DNA from: Sphaerosporella brunnea
Taxonomy: Eukaryota > Ascomycota > Pezizomycetes > Pezizales > Pyronemataceae
Assembly: GCA_008704415.1 (NCBI GenBank)
Contig: VXIS01000162.1
Coordinates: 1 to 64,000 of the forward strand
DNA: 64,000 nucleotides
Direction: 5' to 3'
The position numbers were made by a program, and so were the translations under genes. Numbering within the stretch: position 1 is the first letter of the stretch; each line of letters starts with the position of its first letter. Of the stretch, positions 1 through 11,950 are shown in pieces. The notes beneath the pieces are model-generated. The model worked only from the letters and a program-made list of their open reading frames with translations. It was not told the DNA's origin and made no database searches.

Positions 1-268
1 CTCAGATTTACCCCCCCATGGATGGTTGTCACGTGGTGAGGTTCGGAAGTGGGGGTTGTTTGTGGTATCGTGATGAGGCTCTGTAGGGAGGCTCGGTGGG
101 ATGGCTCCAAGCCGAGGTTATGTTCGGCTACCATGTGGCGCGGCGCACCGCGATCACGTGATTGCTATAAGGGGCCTTCGCTTCCGCTTTGTTGTTTGTT
201 TTCCTTTCCTCTTTACTGAACCTTTGTATGTCAATCTGAGTACCTTCGTTCCAATCTGAATCCTGACC

Positions 269-1343
269 GTGCGCGTCACGTCTCTTGTCCTGCCTTTGGA
301 TCTTGTTCCCGCTTTCGTTCTTGTCCCCTCTGTACGCGAGTACCTTGGGCCCCTCCAGTCTGTTCTCGACCCTCTCCGTTACAACGCACACTTGAAGCGT
401 CACCAGGAGCAAGTTTACGACGGGAAGCGGAAGCATTTCATTTTGTCTGTCGCCATGCGGTGGGGCACGCAGGCGGAGATGATCAACTCTGTCGTGCAGA
501 ATAAAGCTGCCCGCCATCCAAGCCTACGCACAGAATCCTGACGCGCACATAAAAGCAGACAACATCGCATCGATTCAGAGTCCTACTTTTTGGTATCTCT
601 TGGAGGAACTGTCTCAACTTATTGGAGACATTCACGCGAAGCAAATCTCTTCCGAGGCCGACGGTGCGCACTTTGGACAAGTCTACCAGCGATGGAACGA
701 GATTGACGCGCATTTGACGCAATGTGTACGCACGCTTTTTTGTTTAAGAGAGCAAGGCCCATTGCTCTGCACGCTTTTCGGGGAACTCCGCAAGAAGCAA
801 CTACCTGAGACCCCCGACATTCATTTAACCGCCTTTATTTTAAATCCAGTGAACTTTGCATATACGCTTTCGGCCGCCGAGACGCGTCAAGTTCTTGAAT
901 TTCTGCAATGCTACGGAAATTCTCCTTCTCTTCGAGCCCAATTTGGGCAATATCGCGCCCAGGAAGGGTGCTTTTCTTCTTCTGCACCGGCTTGGAACGT
1001 GCAGCACACTCCGATCCAGTTTTGGACAGAGATGAAGCCCCTTTCTGGAGCGTGCGAGCTGAGTCAGTTTGCATTACAATTGTTGCATACCCCCGCGAAC
1101 TCTGTTCCCTCAGAGCGCTCGTTCTCAACGCGCAACCTTGTGCAGGACGTCAAGCGCAACTCCCTACACCCGGGGGTTGCAGATAAACTGTGTTACATTC
1201 ATATCAATCAGCGTGCCCTGGACCGCAAGCCTCATGAGCCAAAAGGATGGTATGGGCTTTTGGAAGAGGAACTAGTAGCGTTGGAAGATGCAATTTTGTC
1301 GGCGCACCCAGAAGTGCTAGAGTGGCTAGACCCTGTGGCTTGA
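269..1343 (+). pseudogene. Decayed hAT-family transposase (C-terminal half)
   Basis: Cut-and-paste DNA transposase remnant. The left part (269 to about 505) carries a hAT-like block with RWGTQAEMINSV near 460-490; the rest continues in another frame from about 510 to the stop at 1343, so one frameshift lies near 505-512. The second frame ends with the hAT dimerisation region: ELSQFALQLLHTPANSVPSE followed by RSFS and, further on, HINQRAL, the usual SxxxER-type signature. No start codon, no intact N-terminal DDE core and no terminal repeats were recognised, so it is not autonomous. The family call rests on motif pattern; the exact subfamily is unknown. Confidence 0.75.
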
Positions 1344-1744
1344 CGCGTTTATTGGAGGTCTTGTAAATTATAATCAGTGCGTCATCAGAACTGACGCTAG
1401 CGCAATCATATAAGTGACGCCGTGATCCCTTCCGGCCCTACTTGGCACGCATAATTCGCAACTTGGCAGCTTAATTGCAGACATAATTTCCGTTTTTGGT
1501 AATTTTGAAGTCCAGAAGAATGTCCCCAACCCACAGGTTAAAGGCGTCCCCAACTGTAGTTTACGGGATCAATCCGAAGTATGCGTGGATGATCAGATAT
1601 CAGATCAAAGCACGAGGGAGGCCTATTTCTGTCAGAGGTGGCTTTTCCCCCGGTGACCATGATCAAGGATTAGAGATCCATCTCATAGGCATGCTCCAGC
1701 TTTGATCTCCATAACCATGGTAATTTATCCGTGGCGGTGTAGGT
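1344..1744. other. Gene-free spacer between hAT and LINE remnants
   Basis: No supported gene. Small open frames here have no recognisable motif. It probably consists of hAT 3' sequence and unrelated filler. Confidence 0.4.
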
Positions 1745-2300
1745 TTTGTTTGTTTGTTTAAATCATACTGTATCTGGCCACTTGCGGCCATGACATGTGG
1801 ACTATATACAAAATCTACCCTTGGACCTCATGTGTCCACAGACGAGCGTGATTTAGGGACAATAGGAAAGTACCAAGGAAAATTGTCTGTAGTAAACAAA
1901 GGAGAAAAAAAAAAAAAAAACACATCTGTCATAGCATTCTCATGGCTTTTCCGGCCATTTGCCAACCTGAGTGCAGTCCAGAAAAACTAAGACGGCCTCT
2001 GTACAGCGGCCATCTGTCAGGATCTTAATGGGGGTGGAAGTCTTCCCCCAGCCGTCCCTGTCCTTCTCTTTTGTCGCTTCTCGGATTGCTCTCCACATTG
2101 CGGCCTGCTCCTTCCGCCACTTAGCGCACCTCTTAAAGAGGTGCTCTCTGGTCTGCTTAGGTGCTTTGTTGCAGAACCAACATTTGTCATCCGGTCTCCG
2201 GTTAGTCCATAGCAAGTATGGACCCGTCGGTGCTGGCGGTGTAGGTAATTCATCCCTCCTCCACACGCCATTGGTGCCATTTGTTGAAACGGCAAGGACT
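1745..2300 (-). mobile_element. 3' end of a Tad-like non-LTR retrotransposon (LINE), truncated
   Basis: On the minus strand a 108-residue fragment (2266 to 1940) matches the C-terminal tail of fungal LINE reverse transcriptases: a zf-RVT knuckle CWFCNKAPKQTREHLFKRC, then a Trp-rich stretch and an ILTDGRCTEAVLVFLDCTQV block as found just before the stop in Tad-type ORF2. About 190 bp of 3' UTR follow and end in an A-rich tail, seen on the plus strand as the TTTG-rich run at 1744-1761. The element is 5' truncated, as is usual for LINEs. The last 40 bp before the tail closely match a second copy at 11951-12020. Confidence 0.75.
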
Positions 2301-2511
2301 TAGTAGGGCACCGCTGTTCTTTTCAAAAATGCGGCAGCAGCACTGGAGAAATTCTCTCCAGGCGCAGACGCGTTTAACCATGGAAAAAACCATTGCTATA
2401 GGGTATTGGAAGCAGTCTCCATACACTCCAAACGAAACAAAATTAAGCGTTACAAATCCGGACAATTGATTAATAGCAAACATGTCCCATCACCCCCGCC
2501 CCACTTCATGC

Positions 2512-5500
2512 CTAAGCAGCAACAGCCGGCGCGGGCACGAACCGATCCTCATCTAGCAGCGTCTTTTCCTTGATGGACTCGTCGATCCAGTCGGCGGTTA
2601 CTATGCGCGGAATCTTGCCCTTCCTGTCAGGCGCGTCAGCTCAATCTATTTGCCGTCCACTGTCCCTCGGACACAGAGTCCGACGACATGCTCGATGCCC
2701 AATCCGCTCTCTCAGCCAAAGGAACAACACACCATGTAGAGATCGTATCCCGAAGCTCCTGCAGACGCTTGTGCAGTGTTTTCGGTCCCACCACTATGTG
2801 CGAGATGCCTGCTTCAGGTCTCAGATCCACAGTTACTCTACCTCCGGCAAAGTCTACAAGTGTTTGCCTGTGTCCTATCAGCAAGTTTTTTTTTTTTTTT
2901 TTTTTTTTTTTTTGGGGGGGGGGGGGGGCTCACGCCACGCCTTGCACAGTCTGATCGATATATACGACAGATTTTCTGAATATTGAACCTGGAAGAGTGT
3001 CGAGCTCTTCTATTTCCTGCAGATCCGCGCTGTCCCTGAATGGTGCCGCAAGGCTGCGATCAAATTCTCCCTCCATGTTATCCATCACCTCCTTCAGTTT
3101 CTCCATGTCGATATCGCGAGCGTAACTATCGCTCCATTTGTCGATATTCCTATGGGCCTTCTCCGCCGTGGCATCAGTAGCGTGGAACAAATGCGCCGGT
3201 TCGAGCGGAAGAATGTAGCCATTTGTGCGGCCGGCTTGCAGTTCCAACTCCTGCTGGCGGATACAATCAAAAATCCATTGTGGGCTGATGATATCGTAAC
3301 TTCCGTTCTTTTTCAACGCAGAAACTTTCACGATGTTCTTGTCACCTATTACGTGAATTCCTGGTTCTGCAGTTTCGTTCTGGAAGATTTTACCGCCGTG
3401 GGCTTTCACCAGCTGCTCGATTTCGGCTTTGCTCTTTTTTGGACGCCGAGAGGCTGTCTCAGACGTGATGTAGAAGCTGTGGCCTTCGAACAGGGGCTTT
3501 CCACTGGGTACAGCGGGCAATGGGGCGAACTTAGGTGCGTCCTCCCCGCCGGCGACGGTGAATTCCTTCTTGATACGCTTACGCGTTGCACGACGCTGCT
3601 CCACCTCAAGGGATTTGTTTTGCGAATCCTTATGTGCCTGTGTCTGTAGCTTCAGAAACTCCTGGACACTCAATGCTGTTTGCCAATTCTTATCTGGACG
3701 CATCTTTTTGAATCGTGGAAAGCGTAGAGTTTGCTTCATACGGAACTGATCGGAGGCGGCCACAGAGGCGGCCTTGATTTCGACCACAAACGAGTGCTCC
3801 GGATGGATCCACATATCTGGCTTCTCGAATTCACGTGGGCCACCGGCGAGCACCAGCCATTCGGGGGGCCTTTTTGAATCCCATTTCTTCCAGTAGCCAT
3901 CAGTTTGGTGTGAAATTGCACTGTAGTCGTTGGCGGTGAAACCGCCACCAACTTTGCAAAAGCTCCAAAATTTCATTGGGTCGGCTCCTGGTGGGAGAGA
4001 ATTACCGTCGACACGCAGCCCGCAGAGGTAGGAGGACAGCATGTTGCCACGCCTGCCCGATCCCCAATAACCGCCCACTACCAGGCAGTCCAGTGACTCA
4101 CCGAATTCGGTCATGTACTCCGGCTTCACCTTGACCCAATCGTCGTTGCGCTCATTGAGTCGGTATGGAGAACGGGGGTTCTTGATAACCAGGCCCTCGG
4201 ACGCGGTGGCAATGACTTTACGCAGCTCAGACTCAATCTCATCGACTGTTGTGGCTATGGTGTACGGGTGTTTCTCAATCCGACGCTCAACTTCATTCAG
4301 CACACCCTCAAGTGCCTTTCGGCGGTCTTCGAGGGGATACTGGAGCAAACTGTTACCGTTAAGGTAGAGAATGTCAAAAACGCGGAATAGTGGACGATGT
4401 ATGTCTTCTGCTGAGGGATTATTGCTCGTCTCAATGGCAGCGGTCTTCAGCGTCCCGAAACTGACAATGCAGTCCAACTTGGGGTCCCAGGTGACCATTT
4501 CTCCATCGAGAATGATGCTGGTGACCCGTTCGTCGAAAGCGCCCTTAGCGAATCTCGTCAAACTCCCATTTTTGAGCGTACTGCCGTAGAGGTGAGTGTA
4601 CTCTTTCGCCTTCCTACTCCACCATCGGAACTGGCCGTTTTCGAAGTGCATCTGCATGCGCTCTCCATCCATCTTTTCCTCGATCCAGAACTCCTTTTCG
4701 CCTATAGCTTTGACTACATGGTCCAAAGACTTCTTTTGGAACTGTGCCAGCTGTGGTTGAAAACATGACATGAGATTGACGCCTTTTGTGTTATCTTGCA
4801 GGCGGAATTTGGGATCCCACAGCTCCCAGCAAACCCGGCGGAGGGAAGACGAGACATTGAAGAGAGCATCGGCATCTGGATGCCAGGAATCAAAGAAGGT
4901 CTTCTCTGTAGCGCCCACTTTCATTTGCTTTAAAATGATCCGAATCAGCCACATAAGCTCTTCGGCGCACATTTTGTTGTAAAATTCAGTGATGATGGGT
5001 AGTTGTTTCTCCCTGCAGGAAGATTAGCGAAGACCTCGACTGTTACCATGTTGGACTACTAACTCTCCATTTACGCGGGAAAGCTGATCCAACATCTCGT
5101 TGACCTGAGCAATGGTCAAGTCACCAGGATTTGTGATCATTGGACGCTTCCTGATAATCTCTGCGCATAATCAGAAGTGCAAAAACGACAGCCGCAACGA
5201 AACGGGTCATACCATAGCAGCGCAATGCAAAGTCTCCTGCGCTTCTCGTCCAAGAACCAGGTTGTTTCCAGTGGATCAAAGCGTAGCCATCCTCACTGTC
5301 TTTGTTGATCTTCATCACTTTGACCAGCAGCTTTCCTATTTTCTGCTCTTTCAAGTGATACCTGATGTCGCGTCAGCATGATGCACCGGGACCGGGCTTT
5401 CTAATGAACATACACATTTCGATCTCTATCTTTGTCGCAAAGAATCAATCTAAAGGCTGGAAAGATATCAGGGCCGACCTCCTTCCGCCATCTCGAGATG

Positions 5501-5802
5501 AACCGGTCAATGATGTTGCGCCGAATCTCATGCGGTTTGAGGGTCCTAGTTCCACGCAATCCGACAGCCGTTCTCTTCCTCTTGTTGTCCAGCAAAGGTT
5601 CAAAGAGGTCTTTGTGCAGTACATGGAACGGCAACGTGGGTTTGAGGTTCCTGGGACGATTCGGAAACTTGGCCTCATACTGTTCCTCGGTGAGAATTTC
5701 GCCATTTTGCGCATGTTGTTCGCCACCGTCGTCTGCAGGAGGAGGTGCCACGTTCCCGCCGTGCTCAGACATGTGGTGATCGTCGTCTTCGATGTCCGAC
5801 AT
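2512..5802 (-). CDS. lig4: DNA ligase IV (non-homologous end joining)
   Basis: ATP-dependent ligase that seals double-strand breaks in NHEJ with its XRCC4/Lif1-type partner in the nucleus. Six exons can be joined in frame: 5802-5414, 5360/5361-5213, 5160-5064, 5012-2934, 2867-2733 and 2623-2512, giving about 986 residues, normal for the family. All joins keep phase. The start ATG is at 5802. The N-terminal ligase domain has HPDADALFNVSSSLRRVCWE; the catalytic motif is EEKMDGERMQ with the adenylated lysine near residue 325. BRCT1 lies near 720-805 and BRCT2 near 890-980, ending DWIDESIKEKTLLDE. Introns are 52, 52, 51, 66 and 109 nt; the 66-nt one is mostly a homopolymer tract (see findings). 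Divergent from irs4. The family call is firm; the last two splice sites are inferred from conservation. Confidence 0.95.
2868..2933 (-). repeat. Homopolymer tract C15-A28 inside a lig4 intron
   Basis: Read on the plus strand this is T28 followed by G15 (2886-2928). It fills about two thirds of the 66-nt fourth lig4 intron between a GTGAGC donor and a CACAG acceptor. Long homopolymers are unstable, so exact length is uncertain. Confidence 0.85.
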
Positions 5803-6017
5803 TTTGGGCACGCAAAAATGGCGCGTTGGACGGGTGGATTAGAATTGTTCCGTGTAGTCCTGGCGTTGAGGCTCGAAGTCACGTGAGCTTGCATACATAA
5901 TACATATCTCAGCCCATTCTTTTTGCTCGGCCTTACTGCAAGCTCCCTTAGAATAGAAACCCCTTCTACTGTATCTAGCAACTTCGAACAGTTTCACTAC
6001 CCATTTGTTGTGTCTAA
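5803..6017. promoter_or_regulatory. Shared divergent promoter of lig4 and irs4
   Basis: Only 215 bp separate the lig4 ATG (minus) and the irs4 ATG (plus), so both promoters and 5' leaders must lie here. No clear TATA box was picked out. Confidence 0.6.
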
Positions 6018-7808
6018 ATGCCGGCCGCAAACTCAGCAGTCTCAGATGCAGCTCTGACAGCGGCGCTGTTAAGCTTCGGGAAAAAGCCACCAACCCATCC
6101 GACGCTGCCGTTGCCAAAGCCGCTCCATCGTTCAAGACCCGCTTCACCACTCACGTCACCAGAAAGGGACCCCTTACGCGCCGCGAGAAGAAGTAGTACA
6201 CCTTACCCCGGAACACTAGGACACCTCCGGTCGTCTTCCTCAATGGCGGCGGCAAGCATTGCGTTCGCGCGCCATACCGGCACTCCACACAAGCATGCGG
6301 AGGAGGAGGGGGAGGGGGAGAGGATAATTCCAGTGCGATTGCGCAGAAAGCTCTTTCAAGAAGGGGAAAACAATGGGGACCCTTCGAGGCAGCCGCCCCC
6401 TGTCCGTCCGATGACACCGGAAAGACGCCTTACGAACAGCCCTGACAAGCAGGAGAAGGAAGAGAGGAAGGTTGACTCCACGTCGCTGGACGACATATCG
6501 TTGATCAAGAGCAAGTTTGAGACCGGTGCTGTGTCAAAGAAGTCTCCGCCGATTCAAGCACCAAAAGCCAATAACCCATCACTTACTGCAGTGGTTCTGG
6601 CAACGATATCTCCGCCTTCGAGCTCATCGCCCGAATCCAGTCGAAAAGCCAGTCCGAATCGTAGGGGGCCGTCATCGCCTACATGTAGTAGCCCTGAAAA
6701 TAAGAAGGCGCAATCCGAAGGCCCGCCGGCTCCACCTCCACCGCGTAACAAGTCCGTCATCGAGAGAAAACCGACCACTCTACAACCGGAGTTGTCCAAG
6801 GAATCACTGATTTCCAGTGAAGCCACGACCGAGACGCGCTCCAGCTCTCTCGCCGCCGCAACAATAACTCACAACTCCTCGAAATCGTCGCCAGAAAACA
6901 CCGGTCCACAATCGAAAGAGACGGCACCACAGCCCCCACCACCGCGGCGAACAAAAACAGTAATCATTGATCCACCCGCTCTACCAGCCCGCTCCGACAC
7001 CAAACCGCTGCCCCCACCTGTGCCACCCCACAGATCTCATGCCCCAAGGGCCTCGACCTCCTCTCTCCCCGCCCGCCCACCAGCGCTGCCGCCGCGCGAT
7101 ATCTCTCTCGCCAAAACTGCCGCTGTGGTCACTGCTGGCTTTTCAGGAAACTCCTCATTCGCTGCTCTCTCAACAAGCCGCAAAGGCGGTGACGATGCCT
7201 CTACCATCGCAGCCTCCCTTGTACTTGTATCCTCACACACAGAGTCTCCCGGTCCTCGTAGGCCTCCTAAGACCAAGGAAGTGCCCACGCCTCCTCCTCC
7301 GCGTCGGCGACGCTCCCTCCCCTCCCTTTCACAGCGGCCCACAACCCTACCACAAACGCTGCGCCCCCCTTCCAAAGAGAGTCCTCCGCCAGCCATAAAG
7401 CCTTCCTATAGTGGCGGAGCTCTGCGCAAATCGGCTCACCACGAAAGGCAGCGGTGGAGCTGGCACATCACTGCCAAGGAGCGGGCACGCTACGAGGGTC
7501 TGTGGGCGGCAAACAGGGGGCTCCTCCTCCCGCGCGAAAAGGAGGAGTTCGTGGTAAATGTCGTTGTACGCGATATCTGGAGGCGCAGCAGACTTCCGTT
7601 TGGGACCCTGAGCGAGATCTGGGATCTGGTGGATCGTGGACGCAAGGGATGCTTGTCGCGTGAGGAGTTTTCCGTTGGTACATGGCTCGTGGATATAGCG
7701 TTGAGTGGTGGAAAGCCGCCGGCCAGAGTTCAGGAATCTGTGTGGGAGGATGTAAGGACGTTAGGAGTGGTCATGCCCCCGCCGGTTCGGAGAGCAACAG
7801 GACGGTAG
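6018..7808 (+). CDS. irs4: Irs4-type EH-domain protein
   Basis: Single-exon protein of 596 residues. The first 470 residues are disordered, rich in Pro, Ser and Arg, with many PPPPR clusters (possible SH3 ligands). An N-terminal AAASIAFARH block is typical of Irs4/Tax4 relatives. The C-terminal 110 residues form an EH domain: RYEGLWAANRG, then DIWRRSRLPFGTLSEIWDLV and RGRKGCLSREEFSVG. Yeast Irs4 and Tax4 act in phosphoinositide regulation (with the Inp51 phosphatase), autophagy and rDNA silencing; this role is transferred from the family. The calcium-like loop is basic (RGRKG), so calcium binding is unlikely. It converges with dma1; a short tandem repeat follows the stop at once. Confidence 0.85.
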   Translation: MPAANSAVSDAALTAALLSFGKKPPTHPTLPLPKPLHRSRPASPLTSPERDPLRAARRSSTPYPGTLGHLRSSSSMAAASIAFARHTGTPHKHAEEEGEGERIIPVRLRRKLFQEGENNGDPSRQPPPVRPMTPERRLTNSPDKQEKEERKVDSTSLDDISLIKSKFETGAVSKKSPPIQAPKANNPSLTAVVLATISPPSSSSPESSRKASPNRRGPSSPTCSSPENKKAQSEGPPAPPPPRNKSVIERKPTTLQPELSKESLISSEATTETRSSSLAAATITHNSSKSSPENTGPQSKETAPQPPPPRRTKTVIIDPPALPARSDTKPLPPPVPPHRSHAPRASTSSLPARPPALPPRDISLAKTAAVVTAGFSGNSSFAALSTSRKGGDDASTIAASLVLVSSHTESPGPRRPPKTKEVPTPPPPRRRRSLPSLSQRPTTLPQTLRPPSKESPPPAIKPSYSGGALRKSAHHERQRWSWHITAKERARYEGLWAANRGLLLPREKEEFVVNVVVRDIWRRSRLPFGTLSEIWDLVDRGRKGCLSREEFSVGTWLVDIALSGGKPPARVQESVWEDVRTLGVVMPPPVRRATGR

Positions 7809-7813
7809 TGCGG

Positions 7814-7866
7814 AGTTGTTTGCTTGTTTGCTTGTTTGCTTGTTTGCTTGTTTGCTTGTTTGCTTA
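7814..7866 (+). repeat. 8-bp tandem repeat (TTGTTTGC)n
   Basis: About six near-perfect copies of TTGTTTGC begin a few bases after the irs4 stop codon, so they lie in its 3' UTR or terminator region. Confidence 0.9.
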
Positions 7867-8304
7867 TGATATCCATCCACATCTAGTAGTAATAAAGGCT
7901 AATGTGTAATACCATGAAGGAAAGAGCAATTTGAGTTTGCCATACCTCTTGTGCTGCAGTGCTGCCGATTTGGAGGCAGCTCTCCTCCGTAAAGATATCC
8001 CGTATACCATCCACTGCCGAATATACTCATTAACCTCGAGATCATAACAAAGACAGAACCGACATGAGACATACAAACAAAAATGACCGCCTCACTCCTC
8101 AAAACAAACATCAATTGTTAGAAGAACAGCACCACAAAACACCCAAATGCACAAAAGTGGCAGGAAAATGTATGAGAACGGCAACGAATGAGCAGGGAAA
8201 AACTGAGTATGAAAAACCACGCCATGCCATGCCGATTACACCAGAACGAAATTCTGATAGTACATAATCCAATCCGCATCGAAATTACCACTCATACCGC
8301 CCCT
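7867..8304. terminator. Convergent 3' spacer irs4 / dma1
   Basis: Both flanking genes end here, so the 440 bp should hold their 3' UTRs and polyadenylation sites. AATAAA-like AGTAATAAAGG occurs near 7889-7897 for irs4. No gene is seen. Confidence 0.45.
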
Positions 8305-10119
8305 TCATACCTGATTGATGGGAAAAACTGGACCCAACGGCGAATACAGGGTCTCCCTGCGCCGTGAAGCAACACCACGCGCTCCACCATCCAGCAAAAA
8401 CGGGCCTGCATCATTCATTGGAGTCATTGGCCCTTCGTGCCCCGTCTCCCCGCCGCTACTTCCGTTGTCACTACTCCCTTCCTCGTCTAACCCATCACCG
8501 CCACGTCTACGCCACGCTCCGGCAATCTGTAGTGGCGGTGTCGCAGGTCCCTGCCGAGGCGGAGAGTCGGTGGATTCGGGTACATTGATCGGCGCGAGGG
8601 GGGCAGGAGGGCTGCCTATTATTGCAGATTGGTCTCCGGAAATAAATGTAGGGCTAGAAATCATGGCATCCCCAGAAGTGATGGTGGCTGTTGCCGTGGT
8701 GGCTTCAGCAGCACCAACCGCGCCTGTGGGGGATTGCGTGGAGTCAGCTGCATCACGTGAAAGGGCCTCCCAAAGCTCCTCGCGGAACTCGTCTTCTTCG
8801 ATTTCGCGCTCAAGGTCGGCGACTGCCCGGCAGTTTGGGCAGAGGAAAGTTGGGTATTCTTTTTCAACTAGAGGGCGGATGCATTTGTAGTGCCATACGT
8901 GCGAACATGGGGCGACGAAGAGAGATTGACAAGGCTGTTGGAAGGGAGTGTGAGCAGGTGATGATTTGATGGGAAACGGACTGAACTTACCGCCACTTGG
9001 AGAAGGCAGATTGCGCATTCTGAGGAGTTGAGGGAACAAGTCTCGGGGTCCTTCCCGGTCTTGGCGAGATTCCGTATGCGTCTGTGGGCAGACATGCTGA
9101 ACTCACATCATCAGTGTTATGATGCCATAGAATGGAGTGGGCCATGCATACTTGAAATTGTTGAGAGCCTTTTGCCATGCGCGGTTCAGCTCCACCCGTA
9201 TCTTGACGCATCGGAAGATCTGTTCTTCCCCTCCCTTGAAATCTATGCCCAGCTGTAGGATATCGCCGTCGTTGACGGGATATGCCCTACTCTCCATACC
9301 AGGTGCGGATAGTCGGATATGATTCAAGAAGGTTCCACTCGAGCTCTTGACGTCCTTGACATACCACTGCCCGTTCTCGCACCAAAACTCGCAGTGTCGT
9401 CGCGACACCACCTTGGAGCTAAAACCTACCGGCGCATTTGGGTTTGTTGCATCGCGATCATTGGTACGGCCGACCCTGATCCGTTCGTCCTTTTGCCGCA
9501 GGCACCGCTCTATCGGTGCGAAGTTTAATGACTCCCGGTTCGAGCGAAGATCGACGTACGGCGTGAAACGGATCGAAGGCATAGACTGGTCGGACTGTCC
9601 AGCGCGGACCAGGTTGCTAATCATGGTGGGTGATTGCGGTTGATCGGTAGATGAAGATATTGCCTGGTCGAGGGAGCGGGGAGGAGGAGGAGGGCAAGCC
9701 GCGGGGTCACAAGAATCTTGTCGAATACCTGTGGATAGGTCCGCGGCGGGAAGCGACGAAACACGAGATAGTCCGCTGACGCCACTAACCGTGGGTATCC
9801 ATGAATTCCAGGCAGTGTTATTTAGCGGTGAAGTTGCCCGACGTTGTCTCAAGGGTCGGGCTAGAGGGGACGACTGGGACGGCTCTGACGTTGGTAGAGG
9901 AACCGAGGTATTCGAGTTTGAGGTTGGGGAGTTTGCGGCGGTGTATGTTGAGCCTGGGGTTGCACCAGCGGGGGTTAAACCGGAGTGCTGGTTATGATGG
10001 TGACCATGCGCATAGTGTCGAAGGTAGGAAAGGCCGCGCAGACGTCCGGATCTGCTTGAGCCGCCAGAAGTATTCGTTGTATGAGTTGGCGTGCTGGTGG
10101 AAATTCCGGCGGGAAGCAT
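8305..10119 (-). CDS. dma1: FHA-RING ubiquitin ligase, Dma1/Dma2 (Chf) type
   Basis: Predicted E3 ubiquitin ligase that binds phospho-threonine partners and acts in spindle-checkpoint, septin and cytokinesis control in yeasts (family knowledge). Three exons: 10119-9152, 9096-8991 and 8934-8305, about 567 residues; introns are 55 and 56 nt and phases fit. The first 200 residues are Ser/Thr/Pro-rich. The FHA domain lies near 203-303, with VGR, SRRHCEFWCENGQW and SSSGTFLNHIRL. The RING starts at CAIC (about 350-353) and continues over the last intron with APCSHVWHYKCI and FLCPNC. A low-complexity Pro/Gly/Ser tail follows. The start at 10119 (MLPAGIS) was preferred because upstream codons look like 5' UTR. 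Confidence 0.92.
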
Positions 10120-11476
10120 AGTAAATAGAATAGCCTGGGAGGGTGGTGGAGGGAGGGGACAAATTATATGATATAAACAAACAAAACAAAACAAACAGAG
10201 ATCACGGACAAGATGAGCAGAAAGACCGACGACCTGGAAGCCCGCCAGACGGGTAGATAGGATATGTATGTGTGTGTGTATGTATGAGGAAGCGGAGCAA
10301 GGGTTGTTGCTTTTGAGTGGTTGGAGAAAGAGTAAATAAAATAGCTGGGGCTGGTCCTGGGACAAACTTTAGGGGCCAACCAGCAAGGCCAGAGCGGCGG
10401 CGGCCGAGTCGGAAAAGTATGTACTTAGGCACCATGTAGGGACGCGGGGGAAAGTGGGTGACGAAGTGTCTTTCTTCTCTCTTCTTCTCGGAGGCTGATT
10501 GTGATGATGATTATTCAAATCGTTGTCATCCATCCAGTGAGTGATCATTTGCCACTGACACGACCCACTTCCCCTCCTTGCCGACGCACTTGACCGTCTG
10601 CACTGAATCCTGCAAGTCTCTCCCCACATCCCTCCTTGTGACCCCGAGAGTGGAGACGTGTTTAGTATCCGGCCGCCGTTGATCACCACAATGCGTGGTG
10701 AGGTAGATACATGGAAACGACCGCGGATGCTAACATTGACAAGCAGTTGTCTCCAAACTCATCAGCAGTGATTTCAGCCGCCATGACGGGCTTTAGTAAA
10801 GACTTACTTTCGGCACGGTTCTGTACATTTGAACTGGCCCACTTTGTCCATTCAAAATGTCAATACTAAGTACGTATGTGTTCAACTATTCCATCTGAAC
10901 AGTGAGGGAAACCTATTTGCTCGGGCTTGGAAAATCCCAAGTGAATGATGCAACCTCTGCTCATCTCTTCAGTTTGTATTCTAATACACATCGCTCCCGC
11001 TTGTTGCACAATCGAAACAACTCGATTCCCTTCATATCCAGCCAGTTTCTGAACATCCATCCTTCCCGCAAGGATCTGGAAGGATCTGGAAACCTTGAAA
11101 CCTGGAAAACCAGCGTTCCAGACGAAAAGTCTGAATAGAAGAAGGGGGGGGGGGTCTATTCAGCCCAAAAATCTGGGTCGCGCAATGTGATTGGGGCGGT
11201 GGTCTCTCTGAGTAGCCATAAAACATCGGCCGTGACGTCGCACTCGACCGGTGGTGGTGTGAAGGCAAAGATCGCTTTACTTTGGAAAATCAGCCCAACG
11301 GGAATGGGGGGACCCTTTCAGACAGTTTCTGACTTCTAAACCCTTCCATTTCAACGAATCCAGCAAAGGCAAACAGAACAAAAACGCAATGGCAACGACA
11401 GCTAGGAAATAATAAAGAACAACACTCTGAATGTGGACTCCTTCCAGTCTCCCTCATCATTAACACCTGCATTTTC
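10120..11476. other. Intergenic, no supported gene
   Basis: About 1.35 kb upstream of dma1 containing its promoter and 5' leader, CA-rich and AC-rich stretches and a G11 run near 11144. The small open frames have no coherent protein features. Confidence 0.4.
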
Positions 11477-11479
11477 TCA

Positions 11480-11850
11480 TCTGAATTCAATCCACCCTCC
11501 TCCTCTACCATCTCTCCCGCCGCCAATTCCTGCTATGTGGCGGTAAAATTCCAACTCATCCCTCAGCCTTTCATTTTCCCTCCTGAGCTCGCCTCCCGCC
11601 ACCTGTTGTTTCCAAAACCGCCAATCGGCATACCATCGATTTTGAACTCCCCCTGCCAGCCCATGGCCCGTTGTCCGCTGAAGAATTCTCTGAACCTTCG
11701 TCCTCCCAATCCGTAGCGGTAGCCACATCCGCGGGGTTCGAATATTTCGTACGGCGGGGAATCAAACGTATGGTCGAGCGGCCAAACGCAAATTATTGCG
11801 CCCAAGTCGGAGCGAGGCCTACCGAATCGCCCAGCCATCACTTTCTGAAG
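11480..11850 (-). other. Possible decayed or spliced coding fragment with coiled coil
   Basis: Three overlapping minus-strand frames each look partly coding. One holds IRLIPRRTKYSNPADVATA; another ends NRWYADWRFWKQQV followed by a charged helix ELRRENERLRDELEFYRHI. No single frame or pair of plausible splice sites joins them. It may be a pseudogene or part of an unrecognised small gene. No family was recognised. Confidence 0.25.
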
Positions 11851-11950
11851 AAGATGGAGGACGGGAGCGGTGGGTTGCAGTGGGCGAGGGGGAGAATGAG
11901 GGTATTATATCATTGATGGAGCCTGGCGCGGCGGATGCAGGGTCCCGGGG

